Part shown: piece by piece, positions 51,185-62,950 of the stretch | How positions within the stretch are numbered: position 1 is the first letter of the stretch | Layout: each line of letters begins with the position of its first letter | Program-made: the position numbers and the translations under genes | Notes under the pieces: generated by a model | Told to the model about the DNA's origin: nothing | The model's input: the letters and a program-made list of their open reading frames with translations, nothing else | Database searches by the model: none | DNA from: Rhodocollybia butyracea | Lineage: Eukaryota > Basidiomycota > Agaricomycetes > Agaricales > Omphalotaceae | Assembly (NCBI GenBank): GCA_015501585.1 | Contig: JADNRY010000015.1 | Span: forward strand, 186,001-250,000 | Reading direction: 5' to 3' | DNA: 64,000 nt

Positions 51185-52357
51185 TGTCGATGTCTTTGGG
51201 ACTTTTATATAGAGCTGGCTTTTACGGACTTCTACTTTCTACGGATACTTGACGACCTTTTTTCTTTTCGAGCATAGACTGGAATTTTTCACGCATCTTT
51301 ACTTGCATTTTTTTTCTTTCTCACTCATTTCATTCACTGTCTTTATTACCCTCTGTCTTCATATCGGGCATTACAACTTATGTAGCATAGTCGCAATGTA
51401 CTCTAGGATAGCATTAATAGCAACATGACGTTTGTTGTGCACTTGCGCGACTTTCATTGAGGTGGATGTTCTGTTGTCGTTTAGGAACCAGCTCAGCCTG
51501 CCCAATGACCGACCCTGGTGGCGGCGAAGTAGCTCAGCATTCAACGAAATGGAAGAGTACTTCCATTGTTCTCCAAAGGAGCTGCATCTCAATTCGTTTG
51601 TCTTGCCATCCGAGTTGTCTGAAGTTTTTCTCCGTGATACTACTCCAAGAGCTAGTCGTCTTAATAAAATGCATACATATGCATAATACGGGTTCATGTA
51701 ATATTTGTTGTGTACTTCCGTCTATGGGTGCAATTAAACGCATCAAGATAGCTCAAGGTGGTGTTCCTTGTTCTGTTTATGTACCCAACACGCTGTCCTG
51801 TCACCATCTCCCTCCTCGTATCGGGAGCAGACTAACCCTGGTGCAGAATTGTAACGCAGGGTGTCAGTGATGATATTGGATCAAATCGGAGGGCTAGTTC
51901 CTGCTAGTTCTTGCTTTGTCCTTCGGTGTCACTCCCGAAATTTATTACCGCGGCTTCACCTTCCAATTAACGGCGTTGAGCCCGATTGCGGGTTGTATCC
52001 TTCGACAGCTGAAGCGGCCATGTGGTCGGACAGAATTTGGGTGGGAACTTGAGGGTGAACGTTGAAGCTTACCGGTGGTCTCGCACCCACCCACTGGCAC
52101 CGCTTCGCCTTCATGCTTGAGGTTGAAAGGAGTGAAAGCGGACCTGAGAGAATTTTCAACTATATTTCGGGTTGGATAGTTAAGCAATCATACAGTAAAA
52201 ACATTCATGTTGTCCTAGATAGGGCAAATGCGATTGTGATGATTAGAACACGGGTGATAGGAGGTGATAGGTCTATATACAGCGAGGAAGCCGGCTCCAA
52301 AACATTAGAAGAAGCGCTCTATTTTTTCCTGGAGGCGTTCGCGGAAGACCTCAGGCA
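51185..52357. other. Intergenic region, convergent 3' flanks
   Basis: T-rich 3' flank of the EGF-repeat gene (51240-51350), then about 1 kb with no recognisable gene. A plus-strand open frame at 52062-52400 overlaps the antisense of the RPA12 3' end and is not called. Confidence 0.4.
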
Positions 52358-52998
52358 TCAGTTGTTTACACGCCAGCCGTGCTTACAAGAGGCACACTGA
52401 CAGAACCAGAATGAGCACAGACTGATGGAAGTATAGGTTACTTACGGTATAGAATACTGTGGAACCTTCGTCCGCACTTCGAAGCTGAGCATTCACTGTT
52501 TAAAACACTTCAGTTGAAGAAAACGAAAAACATACCTGAAGCGCTTTAGAGTACGCTTCTGGATGTGAGCAATTTGGACATTGCTCAGAAACCTTTGTAG
52601 TGCATGCATCAGCGGCGAAGACGTAGCCAGGAGTTTTTCCCTACCAGGTCACCCAAATTCTCAGAGTCATGCGTCTTCGTTTGGGTTTTTCTCTTTTGCC
52701 TCAATACGGAGGGAAAAGCATCGGGATGGGACCTCGTTGTAATTTTGATGTTTTCGTACGCTAAATGAACAGATAAAACATATGTATACCTGGATCGTAC
52801 ACAGGTCTCACAGGTCGCTGGTTCTTCATGACCGCATTGTTCGCATATTACATTCGGCTCGCTGTCTTTTGGTAAATCAAGTAATGTCCCACAGGTGGGG
52901 CAGAACAGCAGTGATCCTGGAGTTATTTAAAAAAAGATAAGCGGCACTTCGGGTAAACTAACAAAGCAGCACGAACCTATTTTGTGTGCCGCAGTCAT
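52358..52998 (-). CDS. RPA12: RNA polymerase I subunit Rpa12
   Basis: Zinc-ribbon subunit of Pol I, needed for RNA cleavage and termination in the nucleolus. The six-exon model uses introns 52917-52976, 52761-52811, 52593-52644, 52485-52535 and 52397-52445. It gives exactly 125 residues, the length of yeast Rpa12. The N-terminal ribbon reads GSLLFCPTCGTLLDL and ICEQCGHEEPA; the linker is YENIKITTRSHPDAFPS. The TFIIS-like C-terminal ribbon reads VSEQCPNCSHPEAYSK, LRSADEGSTVFYT and CASCKHGWRVNN, with the catalytic-loop acidic pair (ADEG). Each splice keeps frame and the conserved ribbon. The start MTAAHKIG is the only ATG upstream. Divergent from the gene at 53505. Confidence 0.93.
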
Positions 52999-53504
52999 CG
53001 TCGTCAAAGCAAATTGTCTGAATCGGGAAAGGTTCAGGCAGGCGCATGAAAATATCAGGGTCACGTGTGATTTTGTGCGCCACGGTTTCGCTAAAAGAAC
53101 AAAAGCATCTCGGCATAAAGACGAATCAAGAACAAGGAGAATACATTTTCCAAGCGTCTCAGCTCTTGTTTCTTCTCCTTTCATTCAGTTCAACACAATT
53201 GTAGAACTCAAACGGGAATACCATCAGATGTTTGCGCCAATCTTTTGTTTTTTTCGGCGTGTCTTGCTGCTGTCTGTGGGTCCAAGCTTATCATATTTAA
53301 TATCTGCGTAAATGGAGGTCGAAGCTCGCTACCGGGACAAACAGCAGCTGTACTCCCTCCCTAATATCTCCTCTGTTCTCAACTCGTCCGCGACGATTGT
53401 TTTTGGCCACTCCACGATTCCCTCTTAAGTTCGCACTCTCTTTTCCTTCTAACGATTTAGCGTCTCTCGCGTACGTACATACTCTCATTATCAGCTCGCC
53501 AATA
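52999..53504. promoter_or_regulatory. Divergent intergenic promoter region, RPA12 / unknown gene
   Basis: About 500 bp between two divergent starts. CT-rich near 53440-53460, close to the plus-strand start. Holds no gene. Confidence 0.4.
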
Positions 53505-54494
53505 ATGGCTTCGACCAACACCTCCGTATATTATCATGCCCCCATGCCCGCCCACCACCATTTCAACCTCAGGATGATCCTCCGTACTGCCAATGAACGC
53601 TATCGCGTTGTGGCAAATACTTTTCGAGATAATCTCCAGCTGTCCCATCATGCCCGGAAGCTAGCACAACTCAAGGGGCTCAAAATCGATACGGCGCACG
53701 CTGCTCGATGCCCTCAAAAGCTCGTTTCCGTCTTGCCGTTGCATGTAATTGACACAACACTGAGTCCGACTCTCAATCGTGCAGCCTCCGAGGACCTTTT
53801 ACCTGGGTTGGCACCAGTGATTCCTGCTTCCGTTCATGTTCCTGCTATGCGCCGCGTACAGCCGCCTGTCGTTCCTTGTCTTACGATTCCCCTCAGTATA
53901 TCAGCACGCAAACCAGCTCCAGTTATACCGATGTCGAGAACGAAGACTCCCGACGGAACAATCGAGGTCTTTGCTCCTGTCGTCATCCGGGATCAGGGTA
54001 ATCCCTGGCGTGGACCTACTTCCAGATTTTCCATCACCCCCAACGACGAATTGTTCCAGGTCCATGGACGCTCAAAGATGCAGAAACACGATCTTCCTGA
54101 GGTCCCGAAAGGCCTGACAGAGCGCGATATAACGGAGCCCGATGTCGAGGACAATGTCTCCGAGTCCTCTGAAGGATCCGAAGGATCAAGTTCTGAGTCA
54201 TCGTCCTCTGGTCCATCTACGCCTGTGAGTGCCTTCACTTTTATGTCCCAAACATTTTACTGATCATGTCCACACAGGACGATTTCTCATCCCTTATGGT
54301 TCGCTTCAAGCGCAAGTCGCTTGAAGTTGATGAAGAGTCTGTATTGGTATCTCAGTCCGTTGAGAAGCGACCAAAGGTACGTCTTTCCCGTCTCCTTACT
54401 TCTAGTACTCCTTTTAATCTGCCGTTCACAGTATATTCGCAAAGAATGGACTTACTGTGGACCTTCCGCGCGAGGCTCAATCTCTCGCGTCTAG
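53505..54494 (+). CDS. Conserved-looking protein of unknown function
   Basis: Three exons (introns 54225-54277, 54377-54431) give exactly 293 residues. ATG at 53505 (MASTNTSVYYHAPMPAHHHF). A helical, basic segment (ANERYRVVANTFRDNLQLSH) is followed by Pro-rich linkers with IPLSISARKPAPVIPMS. The end is a strongly acidic/Ser run (about residues 210-240, SESSEGSEGSSSESSSS) and a basic stretch with FKRKSLEVDEE, EKRPK and YIRKEWTYCGPSARGSISRV. No enzyme motif, TM or signal peptide is visible. The composition suggests a nuclear or cytoplasmic regulatory protein, but I do not recognise the family. The clean splicing supports a real gene. Confidence 0.7.
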
Positions 54495-55257
54495 TTCGAA
54501 GCGTCCCTAGCTTGCTCCTGCTCCACGTGGTGCTTACTCTCTGTTCAACTGTATTGATTCCCTCGACGCCTTGCTACGCAAGAAATCCAACGACACCCCA
54601 TGCCTTTCATTTGGACAAGTTCCTACTACTGTTCCTTTTAATTCGATTCGCCTAATGTATGCCAACGTCGTCTCTGACCTCGTTTGGCTTTTGTTGTCTT
54701 TTCACTTCTGTTCATTCCAGTTCTCTTTCCTGTGTCTTTCTTTGCATGTCTTGCTATCTAGCTTTCGTGTATCTACCTCGTTGTGTACAGCTGTTCATGT
54801 CGTAGCCCTAACCCCCTGTCGTTCCCATAATGTATCAATAAATTAATTGCATTCTAGTGTGGTGGTCTTTGGTCACTGCCTCTCATTTTAACTTACAGTT
54901 CTTTGAAATGTAAGTCGCCAATTGGCATTTTGAAAAGGAGTCATCAAAACATAAGCAATTTTTTGCGCTGAGTTCGAAGACTTTACTTCAACGGCCCCGT
55001 ACAATATGTGAGTAACTTAATGCGATAATCATTAACTTGGACTGACCGAAAAATCGAGTAAAGTACAACAGAATATATGGGAATGCTTAACGAATGACTA
55101 GCGAATCGAAGGATCCATGTACCAAGAAAAAAATCCATCCAGAACAACAAATGAGTGAAGGAAGAAGACAACGAAGTAAAGAGTCATGATTCAAGGCTGT
55201 GATAACCTTATCTGGTATACTTATGCCACCAGCGAGAGAAGAAATCCCATTTGTTCC
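54495..55257. other. Convergent 3' flanks, no gene
   Basis: Pyrimidine-rich 3' flank with AATAAATTAATT near 54837-54848, a plausible polyadenylation region of the 53505 gene. Nothing else recognised. Confidence 0.4.
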
Positions 55258-57324
55258 TTAAAATATCGTCGCCAACGCCCCCTCATCCCCATCATCGCCG
55301 TCTCCCAACCCTCCAGGTTTTCCACTCGTATTACGCCCAAACGTAAACCCAACCCAAACCCCCCTCCCAAAGGGCTCTTCTTTCTCTCTAACCTTCTCCA
55401 CGTTCTTTTGCTTCTCTCTAACCTCTGCATACTTTGCCATATCCTCCAACGATGTGAAATCATCATAATACCCTGTATCAATCTCGGAATCAAGGGCGGG
55501 GACGAAGGGAGCACGAGTGGATCTTAGGTCATCCCAGTTAAGTGGGGGGTTACAATGGGGCTCTGAGAAGAAGGGGTGCGAGGTTACTTGACTGAGGGTG
55601 GCGTAGCGGGAGCTGGCGTGAGCGATGAGGCTGAAAGAAATCAGTAAAGTGAGCGATGGAAGGCAAGATAGTACAGCGTACCGAGTAACAGCATCCCAAG
55701 CGACATCGGTCAAGTTAAAGATTAAATCTTCAGGCTTATCGTACTCTGGTCTACGGAGCACCGTTGTCCAATTCTTAAGATTTGTCCACGTTTCCTCGGG
55801 GGTGCTTCCGCTGAACGGAGGAAAGCCAGCGAGGAATTCGAAAAAGATGCATCCGAGAGACCAGTAGTCGACCGAGTAGCTGTATGGTTTCCCTCGGAGG
55901 ACTTCAGGGGCCTGGAAACACAAGCACAATTAGTTTAAAAATTGGGCACAAGAGATGTTGCTATGTACCATGTAATCTGGAGATCCAACGATAGAGTCAG
56001 CATAGCGAGGATCTTCGTTTCGGATGGAGCGGTAGATGGACCGGCGCTCGAGAGTTGATCGATGTACAACTTGATTGTCTTTAACCTTATCAAGCTGACG
56101 ATTAAGAACAAAGTGAGTGAAAGAGCAAATGAGTGAATAATTAGAACATCCACCTTGACTTTAAGAGACTCGATACGCTTGGGATTCAAAGCTCCAGTGG
56201 CCAATCCAAAATCAGTAAGCTTGACATGACCGGTCCCATCTACCAAGAAATTCTGAAAGTCAATTAGTTAGCAGACGCTAAAAGATATTCTTGGGTAGAG
56301 AGCACCTCAGGTTTCAAATCCCGATGAATATACCCAAGTTTATGCAATTCATTGACAGCAGCAAACATCTCGCTGATATAGAACCTCGCGTGTTCTTCCT
56401 TCAATACGCCAGAGTTGTTGAGGAGAGTACGGAAATCGCCACCTGGAACGTATTCCATGGCGAGATAGACGTGTTGGGGATCTTGAAATGCGTAGAGGAG
56501 ACGGACGAGCCAGGGTGTTTTGGTGGCTGTCAGGATGTCTCGTTCAATTAGAACGTGGCGGATCTACGTATAGAGTGTTAAAGGTCACAAGGTCGTAGAT
56601 CTAGCAGCTACTAACCTCATCCATCTTATGCAAAGTCCTCTTCTGCATCTTCTTCAGCGCACAAACTTCGCCCGTCTCCTGCTTCCTTGCCAAAAACACC
56701 TCACCATACCCTCCCTGACCAACCTGAGCGATGATATGAAACTGATCCACACGGAGCTTTGTGCGTCGTTTGCGTAGCAAAACCCGTTCGCGACCACAGT
56801 ATGATTTGAATTCTTTTGCGGTTTCTGAGACGGTCAGGCCACGCTGGATTGTATCTTTGTCGAATAGCGCACGACGTTCTTTGCGAGCTGCGAGGTATCC
56901 GAGGTTTTGGAAGTAGTAGTCGAGGAAATCTTTGGCGAATCAGTATACTTTGGTCAAAGCCATAGATGATACTACACCCACATAACTGAGCTACAGTCGC
57001 TTTCCGTTTAACTTCACTACTTTCCAGAAGCTCTCTATCTTTCAACGGAAGGCCAGATTGCTTGATGGTGGATACAGAGGAAGTCGAAGCCTTGGCAGTG
57101 TCCATTCTTATATCGGGACCAAAGTTAAGGCCAGTAAGACCTTTTGCGGTGTTCATGTGTATGTCGTTTAAGCCAGCTGATACGGCAGATGGGATACCTT
57201 TCGCAGTATCCATATGAACATCGCCAAGTCGGTAATATTGATTATAATCGTTTTCAGAGAGATTGGGAAGTCCGGAGACTTGTTTCTTTGGCGAGCGGGA
57301 AGGAGCAGGTGTAGGCGTAGGCAT
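55258..57324 (-). CDS. DBF2: Dbf2/Sid2-type NDR family protein kinase
   Basis: AGC kinase of the mitotic-exit/septation-initiation network, working with a Mob1 partner. Start at 57324. The N-terminus has three spaced copies of D(V/I)(H/R)M(D/N)TAK (about residues 35-80). The Mob-binding helix region ([20 protein letters not shown]) joins over an intron. Kinase motifs: [14 protein letters not shown], the Lys of [31 protein letters not shown] with a long NDR-type insert, [12 protein letters not shown] (activation segment) and [15 protein letters not shown]. The C-terminal hydrophobic motif is VGFTFGRN. The tail is Gly/Asp-rich, ending GALATIF. Several short introns. The Dbf2 call over Cbk1/Orb6 rests on the [14 protein letters not shown] and RPEYDKPED blocks. 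Confidence 0.93.
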
Positions 57325-57484
57325 TGATTAGCTTAACTGAAAGAAGAGGATGGAAGTATAAGTTGCTCGCGACGCGAATTTCAAACTTTTGGCACGTGGG
57401 TATCGCGTGTATATAATCGATCAGAGCGGCTGCGCAAGCCGGTAGTAACTTCACTGTGCCTGCGCAGGCCTGCGCGTATACTTA

Positions 57485-57872
57485 GGGCAGTTCAATTCTA
57501 ACCGCGGCAAAAATCGCGAGTGCTCACGATTCAAATTCATTCAATCAAATGGGAGGCCGACGATGCCACCTGATGCTTATATCAGGTGCAATGTCAAAGC
57601 AATGACTGGACTCGTCGAGCCTTAGGAGGCTGTAGGTACTAGGAGGACATAATCTTTTTAGTTAATTCGTACCGTTTTCATCTCTGTTGAATGCCCTACA
57701 CATTACTTAGGGCATGGGTACTACCAAAAAGTAAGAACAAGCCAAACTGTGAGGGCGCGGAGGGGGCGCATCTGGTTATTGGTCAGGGTTGGTGAGGGTG
57801 GCACTCGTCGGCTCTCATTTGAGTGAATTGTGAGCACTCGCGATTTTTGATGCGATTAGAATTGAACAGCCC
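57485..57872. mobile_element. 388-bp MITE with long terminal inverted repeats, TTA target duplication
   Basis: Imperfect inverted repeats of about 76-86 bp (57485-57570 and 57797-57872) begin GGGC(A/T)GTTCAATTCTAA and share AAAAATCGCGAGTGCTCAC and GCCGACGA..TGCCACC. TTA flanks both ends (57482-57484, 57873-57875), fitting the 3-bp TWA duplication of PIF/Harbinger-type elements. The interior has no transposase frame and contains a smaller ATGCCCTA ... TAGGGCAT hairpin. Its near edge is 160 bp from the DBF2 start codon. The superfamily assignment is inference from TSD length only. Confidence 0.85.
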
Positions 57873-58194
57873 TTATAAAGGTCATTGCAAATTCCGAAAG
57901 CAAAGCGGGACTCGACGGTATTTAACTACAGTTAACTACCCAGTTCGATTCAATCAGCATTTTGCTCATTTATCCTTGATATTGAATATCATGCCATTCT
58001 ACTGGTCTTCAATCGACCGACTCACTATATACAGATATTTGGTTGATAGAGAATCGACAGTTACGGAGATCCAGAGGAATCCTTGTTCAAATCAAGGTCT
58101 CAATGGAATAAATCATTCGAATAGGTCGGAATACAAGTAGTCTATAGATACTATAGATAGGAGACAACAACCAAGAAACAGTAAACCAAATCAA

Positions 58195-60104
58195 TCAATC
58201 CTCATCTGAGCTCTCGGTTTCATATCCATCGTCCTCGTCATCGGGCTCCGCTTTTGCTTTCCCTTTCCCATTGCTTCCCGCATTCCCATTTCGATCGACT
58301 TTAGGGGTTGCATTCCTCCCGTTCTTCGCAGCCCCATTCGTATTCGCATTAACAATCTCAACAACGAGTTGTCCCCCGCCACCACCACCAGACAACACAC
58401 CGATAGTCCCCAGCAGCGTATCAGGCGCCCACGGAATCGGTTGACGCGGATATGAGGAGACAAGAGTGAAACCCCACCAGTCAGAGGGGTTGGACAAAGT
58501 ACTAGAGCTGCCTGAGATGGGTACAGAGGTGAGGATTTTACGGAGGGCTTTGAACGAGTATGATGTCAGGTGTGTTGAAGCTGAGGACGGTGAGGGAGGA
58601 GCGAGTTCGGTATCGACATACGCATACAAAACGTCCAACGTATCTGTATTCCCATCGAACCTGCGCATCAGCCTCCGTCCATCCGGCATCCGCACCGCTA
58701 CGCGCATAGCATGAATTGTCGGCTCTACCGTCGACTCGAAAAACTCTCTAAACCACGCCCTCCATCTCTTCCTCTCTTCCTGGCGTTCCCTTTCCACTGC
58801 CTTGACCTTCTCAACTCTCTCATCCTCAGCCCTCTGCTTCTCCTGCTCAATGTCCTTCCGTTCCCTCTCAACCCGTTCTTCCTCCATTTTACGCAGGATA
58901 CGCTGTCCATCAACGCGTTTACTCTCCTCAAACGCCCGATCCTGCGCTTCTCGCAACTCGCGTTCGCGTGTCCGTTCCCTCTCAACTGCCTCGCGTTGGG
59001 TTCGCGTGCGGTCAAGGTAGGGCTTTACACGTGGGATCAGTGTTTCTCTGAGGTGGGTTGTTAAACTCGTAGGGGTACAAGCAGAGGCACCGAGATGTCG
59101 GGAGAGAACTGTTAACATTGGTGTCGATTGAGACGTAGTGGGCATAGCAGTAGTAGTTCCTGGTGCAGCCGTGAAATTTCGACTAGGTTGCATGCCTACA
59201 AATGCTACGAAAGGATATGTCGTAGCACCCAATTTAAGCGCGGCTTCATAAGCGTCTTTATCTCGAACATCACCGCCCCAGCAGATGACGTGTTCTTCAA
59301 GAAGAAGCTGGATTAGTGAAGAATTTGTGAGAGTATTGGATTTGAATGCTGGGGTCGAGTCGTGTTCAGAGGATACGAGAATGATACAACCTATCCGGAA
59401 GCTGGATTGGCAGAGGCGGAGGATAGATTCATAGGAGCCAGTTTGGAAAGGCGGTAGTAGTTTTAAGGGTTGAGAAGGATGCCGAGATGTTAATGTAGAA
59501 GGGCCAGCGACTGAAGTAGTGGAGGCAGATGGCTCAGTAGATCCGGCACAAACAGCACCAGTTTCTTCTTCAAGTTCGCGGATCCAGCGTTCAATGCCTC
59601 CGCCAGAACGCCGAGGCGTTGGTGAGCGCCGGTAAAAATTGAGTGAGAGAAATGGGATATACGGTATGGGAATACGCAGGACGTTGAATATAAAGCGGAA
59701 CAGCGAGGAGAGGAGATGCAAAGGATATGTTACCAGACTCATTATGATAGAAGGCGATTGGCGAGTCTACAAAACATATTATTAGAGTTAACAAAAAATC
59801 AGCTCGTATTACTCGCCGTATTATTAGGTCTCAATAGTCCTTGTTCAGAATCATCCACATCAAAATCTTCATAACGTTGGCCATAAGGTTCTCCTTGTGT
59901 AGTTACAGGTACAGGTCCTGGCACTGGCGCTGTTTGAGTCTGCGTCTGGCCGCCGTCGAAGATCATCTCTGCAGCGCGTTCAACGTCCCAGTCAACGCTG
60001 CTTAGTACGCTAATAGCTACTTCATCGTCGCCGCCATTTGTTAGGTCACGGAGTTGGGTTAGCGCATGCGTTTGTGAGGTGGTCAACGAGGATAAATCAG
60101 CCAT
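58195..60104 (-). CDS. UBA-UAS-UBX protein, FAF2/UBXD8 (Ubx2/Ucp10) type
   Basis: ER-anchored Cdc48/p97 adaptor used in ER-associated degradation. ATG at 60104. UBA-like domain (about residues 8-50, VLSSVDWDVERAAEMIF). Intron 59767-59816 only keeps frame with a GC donor (ACG|GCGAGT) and acceptor TTGTAG; it joins NNT to TRQSPSIIMSLVTYPL. The model then gives exactly 619 residues. A hydrophobic hairpin (YPLHLLSSLFRFIFNVLRIP) is followed by the UAS thioredoxin-like domain (EEHVICWGGDVRDKDAYEAA, TTYPFVAFVGM). A highly charged coiled coil comes next, then UBX (VAVRMPDGRRLMRRFDGNTD, WGFTLVSSYPRQ) and an acidic tail. Without the GC intron the UBA and UBX parts would be separate genes; the family architecture argues for one. 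Confidence 0.9.
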
Positions 60105-60212
60105 GGAAGCACGACGAAAGAAGCAGACGAATAGCACAGCCACTGACACGCGAAGGCATATGATTTTGTATAAGATAAGATAAGATAACTTCTGACTCGA
60201 ATTTGATCAATC

Positions 60213-62950
60213 TCAGTACAAATAACGTTTTCCTTTTCTCCTTTGCATCGCTTGTTCCAAGGTAATACCTTCAAGACGGGCAGCTTCTTCAACTCGGGTA
60301 TGGTTGAGTCCATTCAGAACTACATTCTCATCTTCATCAAGTTCCTTGTTATCGCGTATGATCCATTGCCGAAGGACTGAAAACCACATTAGATAAAATG
60401 CTTCGAAAGAAATTCTCCTACCCACTCAAAGCGAGAACTGTGGAAACAACCAAACTAACAAGTGAAATGATCATGGATTGGTGATAGTCCGGACCCCATT
60501 CAACTTTCCAGGTGTATGAGCCCATCCTAAAATGGATGTCAGTTCAACGGCGATCAAGACTCCAACGTCTTCACAGACACGTTGCCTAAATTCCCTATGC
60601 CAGCCATCATACCTATGGCTGCTGCTCGTTTACTATAGAGCTTTATCAGATGGGGACAGTTATTCAATACTAGCCCAAATACTGACGCAGGTGGGCGAAG
60701 GAAAACATTGGAAGCCCAGACAATGGACATCGAGAAACCTGTGTAAATTGGTCAGGTAGCATATCCATTTGAGTTCACATATACCCACCAGCATATCCAC
60801 AGGCCATTAAGAACATTGACACATATCGTGCCGCAGTGTTATTTGTAGAGAGAGAGATGATAAATCCGATGCAAACTCCCCACCACCACCCGCTTAGATG
60901 GAAAAACCTCTCCTCAGTTCGATCTGACTTGTAGTTTCAAAATTTGAAAAGCAACACTAAAAAAACAGACGTACCTGCATGCCATGCATTTAGGCAACAC
61001 ATTATGGTTGAAAATATCCATGGGGGTCTAAGAAAATTTGGCAAACGAATAAGAATGCAACAGAGTATGTTTACGCAACAAGCAACAGTGAGACTGTAGT
61101 GTTGAACCCAAGCGTGGAAGCCAATCTAATAAATGCTGAAGTTAGATATGACAGACGTAGATGAACATACAAACTCACGTAGGGAAGAAATTTATGAAAC
61201 TCAATCCAAGAAGTTGCGCAGTATTCATGATTGAGAAGACCCAGACTTTGGGATCTTTTATGGCCATGAGCAGACCTTTGAGAGGGCTGCCACTCGAAAT
61301 TAGCATCAAAAACTCCGGCAAGACTGAAGTTATCAGACTCGGAGGCACGACTCACGAATCATCAACGGTATCTTGATCAGCTTCACCTGCATCGTCTGCC
61401 AGACGTGCTTGAGCTAGTCGACGCTCTTGAGAAGACATCCATCGTGTGTTCACAGGCTGATCATATATGTATATCAAAATCAACGAAAAACAATACTTAT
61501 TGAGGTTTTACATACATAATCTGGCAGCAGCCACCTGTACTGGGGCATTAGATGAACTTATTGAGCAAAAAAAATACGAACATTGTGTTAAAGCCTATAA
61601 ACATCGTTATTGCACCCTACAGATTTTCACTTATAGAATCTAGCCAAGATAAGTATCCCATACCTCGATAAAAAATAGCCTAATGGGCTAGAATAAGCAC
61701 TGAAGTTAGAGCTCTGAAATCTATATGGGGAGCGCACCATCTCCAAGCGTGGATACCAAGTGTACCTTCCATATTAGAAAGAATTCCAGCGGCTATGAGC
61801 TAGGAAGGAACTAGATAAAACATACTCAATGCCTTAAATGTTTTGGGCCCTACCGAACCAAATGCATTTGAGATGAGAAGGCCACCGTAAAGAATGGCTG
61901 ATCTGAAAGCAAGCTCCTGCCAAGGCAAATTTTGAGCGCATTTAGCCCTATAACTACTGGGAGAGCTTGCCTTTTTCCTGTACCAGCGTGATAAGAGATA
62001 CATGGCTAAATCTTGACATCAACGGGATATTCGAGCAAACCTATTCAAGACTTACTGCCGGGGTAGAATGCACACTACCGCCAGATGATTTTATTTCGTA
62101 CTACTCGAAGGTCTCAGGAGCAATCACATACCTCCGGTATACCGATCAAGATGCGAGTAGTAAGAATCCCACTATACGATTTTGTTACCTGCATGTCGCA
62201 AATACTAGTGAGGCGCATGAATTTAATCATGGATCAGAGTTAACGTACTCCAGTCAGAGTGCTGAGGAGACCCCAAGCCACAACATTTGCACCAATGTAT
62301 CTTTTTTTGGTCATCAATAAGGAGAAAAAATCAGTGCGTGCTGGTACCGCACTGAAAGTAGGTATTTACAAAGAAGGCCTATGAATAACAAGATACCATG
62401 AATAACCAAATGCACAGAATAATACACTGAGTGCCAACCTTGTTATCCAATTCAGTATCTGGAAAATGGTTGAGTCGGGTTTTGTTTGAGAGCTCAGATG
62501 TCGAACACACCATATTGGAAGGAATTTGGGCCGGACAGAAAGAGACGTATAGAATGGATAGAATAACATTGTATTGCAAGTCTGCAGGCGGCCCTGGGTA
62601 AGCACCGTACTTATTGGTCTGCCGCCTGCGTCAACACACCTGAGAGTCCAAGGTCTTGGTCTAGGCCTTTCAAGTGAGCTGTTGTCACAGCAAGTCGCTG
62701 GGGAAAATCAAAACCTACTATCTCATGTAGCGGAGTATCTACTTACATCGATGTAGTTCACGATGTATAACAAAACAATGGTGGGCATGAGTCTCATGTC
62801 AAGTTTCCGGACGAGGTTTCGTTCCGCTTGAATCCGTTCTGGGGTCCCCTCTGCTGGAATAGGATCCTTTTCACCTGAACCCGTTGCAATTTTTGGGCTC
62901 TCCTCCATCACGATTTCTCCTTTGTCAGTGCTTGTGGGCGTAAAAGTCAT
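60213..62950 (-). CDS. MFS transporter, anion:cation symporter family (Dal5/Tna1-like)
   Basis: Plasma-membrane permease of the type that imports allantoate, nicotinate or related organic anions. ATG at 62950; soluble N-terminus with KLDMRLMPTIVLLYIVNYID, then RLAVTTAHLKGLDQDLGLSD, QYNVILSILYVSFCPAQIPS, YIGANVVAWGLLSTLTG, RILIGIPE, and MYLLSRWYRKK joined to ELAFRSAILYGGLLISNAFG. Second half: GTLGIHAWRW, TLGFNTTVSLLL and a final TM block. The cytoplasmic tail GITLEQAMQRRKGKRYLY is typical of agaric members. The gene is split by many introns (at least 12), some exons under 60 bp, so inner joins are approximate. Substrate cannot be told from sequence. Confidence 0.85.

Noticed and set aside
52062..52400. 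Plus-strand open frame over the RPA12 3' end
   Set aside because: Overlaps the antisense of confirmed RPA12 coding sequence and shows no family features.
59742..60104. UBA and UBX parts as two separate genes
   Set aside because: A GC-AG intron of normal size joins them in frame and restores the known FAF2 domain order.
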